In this document: piece after piece, positions 28,783-31,709 of the stretch
Layout: the number at the start of each line of letters is the position of its first letter
Position numbering within the stretch: position 1 is the stretch's first letter
From: a virus
Virus record (IMG/VR): IMGVR_UViG_3300035183_000244
Span: 1 to 31,709 of that record
Strand: one strand, 5' to 3'
DNA: 31,709 nucleotides
Position numbers and translations under genes: made by a program
The notes under the pieces: model-generated
Seen by the model: the letters and a program-made list of their open reading frames with translations, nothing else
The model's database searches: none
What the model was told of the DNA's origin: nothing

Positions 28783-30021
28783 ATGTGGCTTACTGGTTGG
28801 AAATACAGGAAAAAAATAACAATTCAAGGAAGTTCTGGTGCTGGAACAAACTATCAGGTTCTTTTGAAGGTTGGTGAAAGTTCAGGGGCAACTGGAGCAG
28901 ATTTTCATTTAGAAGGATTAGCAGATGCTTTTCCTTCTGGAAACAATCAATCAGGAGATTTAAGATTTACATCAAGCGATGGTTCAACCTTATTAGATTT
29001 TTGGGTGGAAAAAGTTACGGGAACATCTCCAAACAGAGTTGCCCATATTTGGGTTGAAGTTTTAGAAAATTTAGGAACAAGCAAGGATATTTACTGCTAT
29101 TTTGGCGGCGGGGCAAGTGCTCCAAATGTAAGTAATGGAGATAATACATTTTTATTTTTTGATGATTTTGATGATGGAACAAACTATAGCGATAAGTGGC
29201 AGATTATTAGAGGGAGTGCAGGAACAGAGGTGGTTCAACAAAATGGTCAATTAATTTTAGATGGGAACGGATCAACAATAGGTGGAATTACTGTTAGAAC
29301 TGTCAATCAATTGTCTTTACCAAACAATGTGGCAGTTGAGGCGCTTGTTTATTCTTATGATTGGGACGAAATATTAAGTATTTTCCTATCTGCAACAAAT
29401 GATATTAACACTGGTAACCAACACGGCTTTGATGATGGTTATGATTTTGGCTTGTGGGGTTGGAGTGGAACTAAACACGCGGTTCGTGTTTGGGTAAATG
29501 GAACTGATACAAGATTACAATGGCCTTCAGCCCAAGCAGCTTCTAATAATACCTTTTATAGATTTGTGGGAATAAGAAATGGCAATAATTTGAATGGATA
29601 TATAAACAACAATTTGGTGCTTTCTGCCACAGACTCAACTTATACTTCTGGCTGGCTAAGAATAATGTTAATGGTGTGGGATGGTGCTAAGTGGGGGTTT
29701 GACTGGATTTTTGTTAGAAAATATGTTTCCCCAGAACCAGCATTTTTAAGTGCAGGACCATTGGAAAAAGTGGAAGTAGGATTTGTTTCAATACAATCAA
29801 CGATTTTTGGCAAAGACAACAAAATAAACAGGGAACAAAACAACCTTGTTTTAATTCAATCTTCTGTTTTGGGGAAAGATGGTTGGTTATACAAGGAGAA
29901 AGAAAGGCTTATTAACATCCAATCTTCTATTTTTGAAACAACAAAACGGGAAAGACCAAAACAATTGATAAAATCATTGAAAACAGAGTCGCCGCAAACA
30001 AAAATAGAAAACTTACCATAA
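28783..30021 (+). CDS. Tail fibre/receptor-binding candidate: DUF2341 plus lectin-like domain
   Basis: The 412-residue protein opens with WKYRKKITIQGSSGAGTNYQ, then YQVLLKVGES and IYCYFGG, the signature of DUF2341. FFDDFDDGTNYSDKWQII begins a concanavalin-like beta sandwich (about 125-330) of the kind that binds glycans. The C-terminus has a degenerate repeat of about 20 residues seen three times: SIQSTIFGKD, LIQSSVLGKD and NIQSSIFE. A host-surface binding role on the tail is likely. The ATG lies three bases after the preceding stop. Confidence 0.75.
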   Translation: MWLTGWKYRKKITIQGSSGAGTNYQVLLKVGESSGATGADFHLEGLADAFPSGNNQSGDLRFTSSDGSTLLDFWVEKVTGTSPNRVAHIWVEVLENLGTSKDIYCYFGGGASAPNVSNGDNTFLFFDDFDDGTNYSDKWQIIRGSAGTEVVQQNGQLILDGNGSTIGGITVRTVNQLSLPNNVAVEALVYSYDWDEILSIFLSATNDINTGNQHGFDDGYDFGLWGWSGTKHAVRVWVNGTDTRLQWPSAQAASNNTFYRFVGIRNGNNLNGYINNNLVLSATDSTYTSGWLRIMLMVWDGAKWGFDWIFVRKYVSPEPAFLSAGPLEKVEVGFVSIQSTIFGKDNKINREQNNLVLIQSSVLGKDGWLYKEKERLINIQSSIFETTKRERPKQLIKSLKTESPQTKIENLP

Positions 30022-30022
30022 G

Positions 30023-31168
30023 ATGATAGAACTAAAACTGGAACATCCACCATTAGAAGGAAATCCAGACACAATTCTTACAGAACAGGCTAATGCAGGA
30101 GCAACATCAATAAAGGTTGCCAACAATTCTGGTTTTTCTGCTAATGATTTTATTGTTATCGGAAATCCTGGTTCAGAATTCACGGAGATTGTTAGAATTT
30201 CATCGCTGTCTGGAAATGATACTTTAAATATTGCTACCGCTTTAAAATTCTCGCATTTTTACTCCTCTCCAGTGACTTTGACTTATTACGACAAGATTGA
30301 GGTTGAAAGGGCAGATGTCAAAGCTGGACCATATACTCTTTTGACAACGATAGACATCGCTATTGATGAGGATTTCACCACATATAGGGATGAGACAGGG
30401 GACATTGACAAGTTTTACAGGATAAGATACAAAAATTCATATAATAACAAGACTTCCGCTTATTCTTCACCGCTGGCTGGTTCTGGTTTTACAGATAATT
30501 CAGTAAGAATTCTTTTAGAAAAGGCAAAGAGACTTTTTTCAAGACACTCCGAGAAACTTCTTGACAGGGATGTTTGGATGCATCTATTGAATGAGGGCTA
30601 TCAGGAAATGGTTAATAGGATAATTTCTTTGAATAAGGATTTTGGCGTGAAGAAAACTGAAATTACATTGACAGCAGGAGAAAATACATACAATTTGACA
30701 CCTGATTTTCTTACATTAAGAAGGCTTTATGTTGATTGGGGAGATGGAAATCTTTATCCCGTAAGATATCTTGATTTGGGTGTTTATGAACCAGTGAGAC
30801 AAACTTTTCTTGAAACTCATCCATTTTATAGGTTTGAAGCTGGAAAAATAGTGATTTATCCAACGCCAAAGAAATCAGGTGGAAAACTTATTTTTTATTA
30901 CTATTACCAGCCAGCAAAACTTCAATTTGATGATGATGTTTTGGATACCAGCTATATTCTGCCAACTTATGCTTCAATCGTGATTGAGTATGTTTTGAAA
31001 AGGGCATTGGAACTTGACAAGCGATACGAGGAAGCAAATTGGTATGGACAAATTTTTGAAAACAGGATAGGACAACTCTTGGAGATTTACGAGAACCGAT
31101 ATAAAGAAGCCACGGAGACAATACCATTTTGGGGGTCGGATTTTGACATCTCATATCCTTTCCATTAA
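30023..31168 (+). CDS. Head-tail adaptor-like protein, 381 aa
   Basis: The N-terminal 150 residues are a beta-rich module (DTILTEQANAGATSIKVAN and following). The C-terminal part is helical with DVWMHLLNEGYQEMVNRI, then a beta segment (YNLTPDFLTLRRLYV, FEAGKIVIYPTPKK), then YASIVIEYVLKRALEL. This helical/beta core resembles podovirus adaptor proteins (T7 gp11-like or related connector families) that sit below the portal. The stop overlaps the next ATG (TAATG), coupling it to the tail hub gene. Confidence 0.65.
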   Translation: MIELKLEHPPLEGNPDTILTEQANAGATSIKVANNSGFSANDFIVIGNPGSEFTEIVRISSLSGNDTLNIATALKFSHFYSSPVTLTYYDKIEVERADVKAGPYTLLTTIDIAIDEDFTTYRDETGDIDKFYRIRYKNSYNNKTSAYSSPLAGSGFTDNSVRILLEKAKRLFSRHSEKLLDRDVWMHLLNEGYQEMVNRIISLNKDFGVKKTEITLTAGENTYNLTPDFLTLRRLYVDWGDGNLYPVRYLDLGVYEPVRQTFLETHPFYRFEAGKIVIYPTPKKSGGKLIFYYYYQPAKLQFDDDVLDTSYILPTYASIVIEYVLKRALELDKRYEEANWYGQIFENRIGQLLEIYENRYKEATETIPFWGSDFDISYPFH

Positions 31169-31709
31169 TGCCATCAATAGAGATAAATTCATTTCACGGA
31201 GGAATGAACTTATCAGTAAATCCTTTGCTTCTGAAGCCATATGAAGCAAGTTTAGCGAAAAATGTTGAGTTGAGCGAAATCGGGACACTAAAGAAGGCAA
31301 AAGGATACATTGTTTTCAAATCATTGGGGACAACTCCTTTATTGGATGTAAAAACACTTTATTCCTTTTATAAGATTGAATCATCTGGAACAACGAGGTT
31401 TTTATTGGCGGAGTGGAATGGCGGGCTTTATAAATACGATTTTGGAACTAATTCGTGGGTATCAATAGTGACAACGGGATTAACAACAAACCAGTCTTCG
31501 CAGTGGATAACATACAAGAATTTGGCGATAAGGTTTAATGGTTCTGATGTTCCAAAGAAATTTGATGGGGCAACATTATCAAATCTTGGTGGAAGTCCTC
31601 CACAGGCTAAATACGCAGTTGTTTATAAAGAAAGGGTTTATGTGGCTGGATTTTCTCCTAACTTTTCAACAGTTTGGTTTTCTGATATAGGCAATTCAGA
31701 ATCTTGGAA
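31168..31709 (+). CDS. Tail/connector beta-propeller-like protein, N-terminal part (continues at base 1)
   Basis: ATG 31168 is coupled to the adaptor stop. The frame is open to the window end and continues in the same phase at base 1, since 31570 corresponds to base 1. Joined, it gives about 475 residues. The start MPSIEINSFHGGMNLSVNPL resembles podovirus tail proteins that attach to the connector. The T at 31696 changes the Pro of NPESW (codon 127-129 in the left copy) to Ser. Confidence 0.75.
   Translation, partial: MPSIEINSFHGGMNLSVNPLLLKPYEASLAKNVELSEIGTLKKAKGYIVFKSLGTTPLLDVKTLYSFYKIESSGTTRFLLAEWNGGLYKYDFGTNSWVSIVTTGLTTNQSSQWITYKNLAIRFNGSDVPKKFDGATLSNLGGSPPQAKYAVVYKERVYVAGFSPNFSTVWFSDIGNSESW
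31570..31709. repeat. Right copy of 140-bp terminal direct repeat
   Basis: Same sequence as 1-140 except T at 31696. The repeat ends at the window edge. Confidence 0.93.

Noticed and set aside
1-31709. tRNA, rRNA, integrase or attachment site
   Set aside because: I looked for cloverleaf-like segments and for tyrosine or serine recombinase motifs and saw none. The HTH protein at 16770 resembles excisionases only in fold, so lysogeny is not supported.
1-31709. Use of a recoded UGA (Gracilibacteria/SR1-type genetic code)
   Set aside because: The large terminase ends at TGA exactly where the next ATG overlaps, and the Cas4-like gene also ends in TGA just before the protease Shine-Dalgarno. UGA therefore acts as a stop here.

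Overview
The window is a complete or nearly complete genome of a small AT-rich double-stranded DNA phage with a podovirus-like gene set. Bases 1-140 recur as 31570-31709 with one mismatch, and the gene that runs off the right end continues in frame at the left end. The molecule therefore closes into a circle of about 31,569 bp, as for a circular or circularly permuted genome. Consensus sigma70-type promoters (TTGACA/TATAAT, 16-17 bp apart) point to a bacterial host. Most genes lack a Shine-Dalgarno site and have A-rich leaders. The TIGR-Tas-like locus and the DUF2341 tail protein are compatible with a Patescibacteria/CPR or other AT-rich host, but the host is an inference, not shown.

Layout. 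The + strand from 19.6 kb to the end, continuing at 1-10.3 kb, is one long right-going program. It starts with an HTH initiator-like protein, then small and large terminase, portal, a DUF3008 protein, scaffold, major capsid protein, head/tail and tail-fibre genes. Across the join come a tail hub protein, two virion proteins, a ~950-residue internal virion-like protein, an intein-interrupted ATP-grasp enzyme, an M23-containing endolysin and a holin. Between the convergent ends (10.3-10.74 kb) lie two rightward terminators, one with a three-way junction, and one leftward terminator.

The - strand from 19.1 kb down to 10.7 kb is the early/middle region. It holds tiny membrane peptides, a coiled-coil protein, a probable single-strand annealing protein, a RecB-like nuclease, a 58-residue HTH protein, a 32-residue membrane peptide, a Nop/IS110-like protein next to a 36-nt-period repeat array, a membrane-anchored lysozyme-like protein, small unknown proteins (two with zinc-binding cysteines), an Hjc-type resolvase and a HAD phosphatase. 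It ends with a GC-richer cassette encoding a Cas4-like nuclease and a trypsin-like protease.

The most striking locus is 15403-16523. An array of eleven exact 36-base periods alternates two short constant blocks with two variable 9-10 nt blocks per period, directly beside a 225-residue protein resembling the C-terminal domain of IS110 transposases. This matches the TIGR-Tas RNA-guided DNA-targeting systems, in a form without a nuclease domain (TasA-like). Other notable signals are a recurring GGTCGNNATTAA element 25-33 nt upstream of most start codons on both strands, a GC-rich structured leader RNA before the initiator gene, three palindromic iterons inside that gene, and two promoters whose -10 box lies exactly 8 nt before the ATG.
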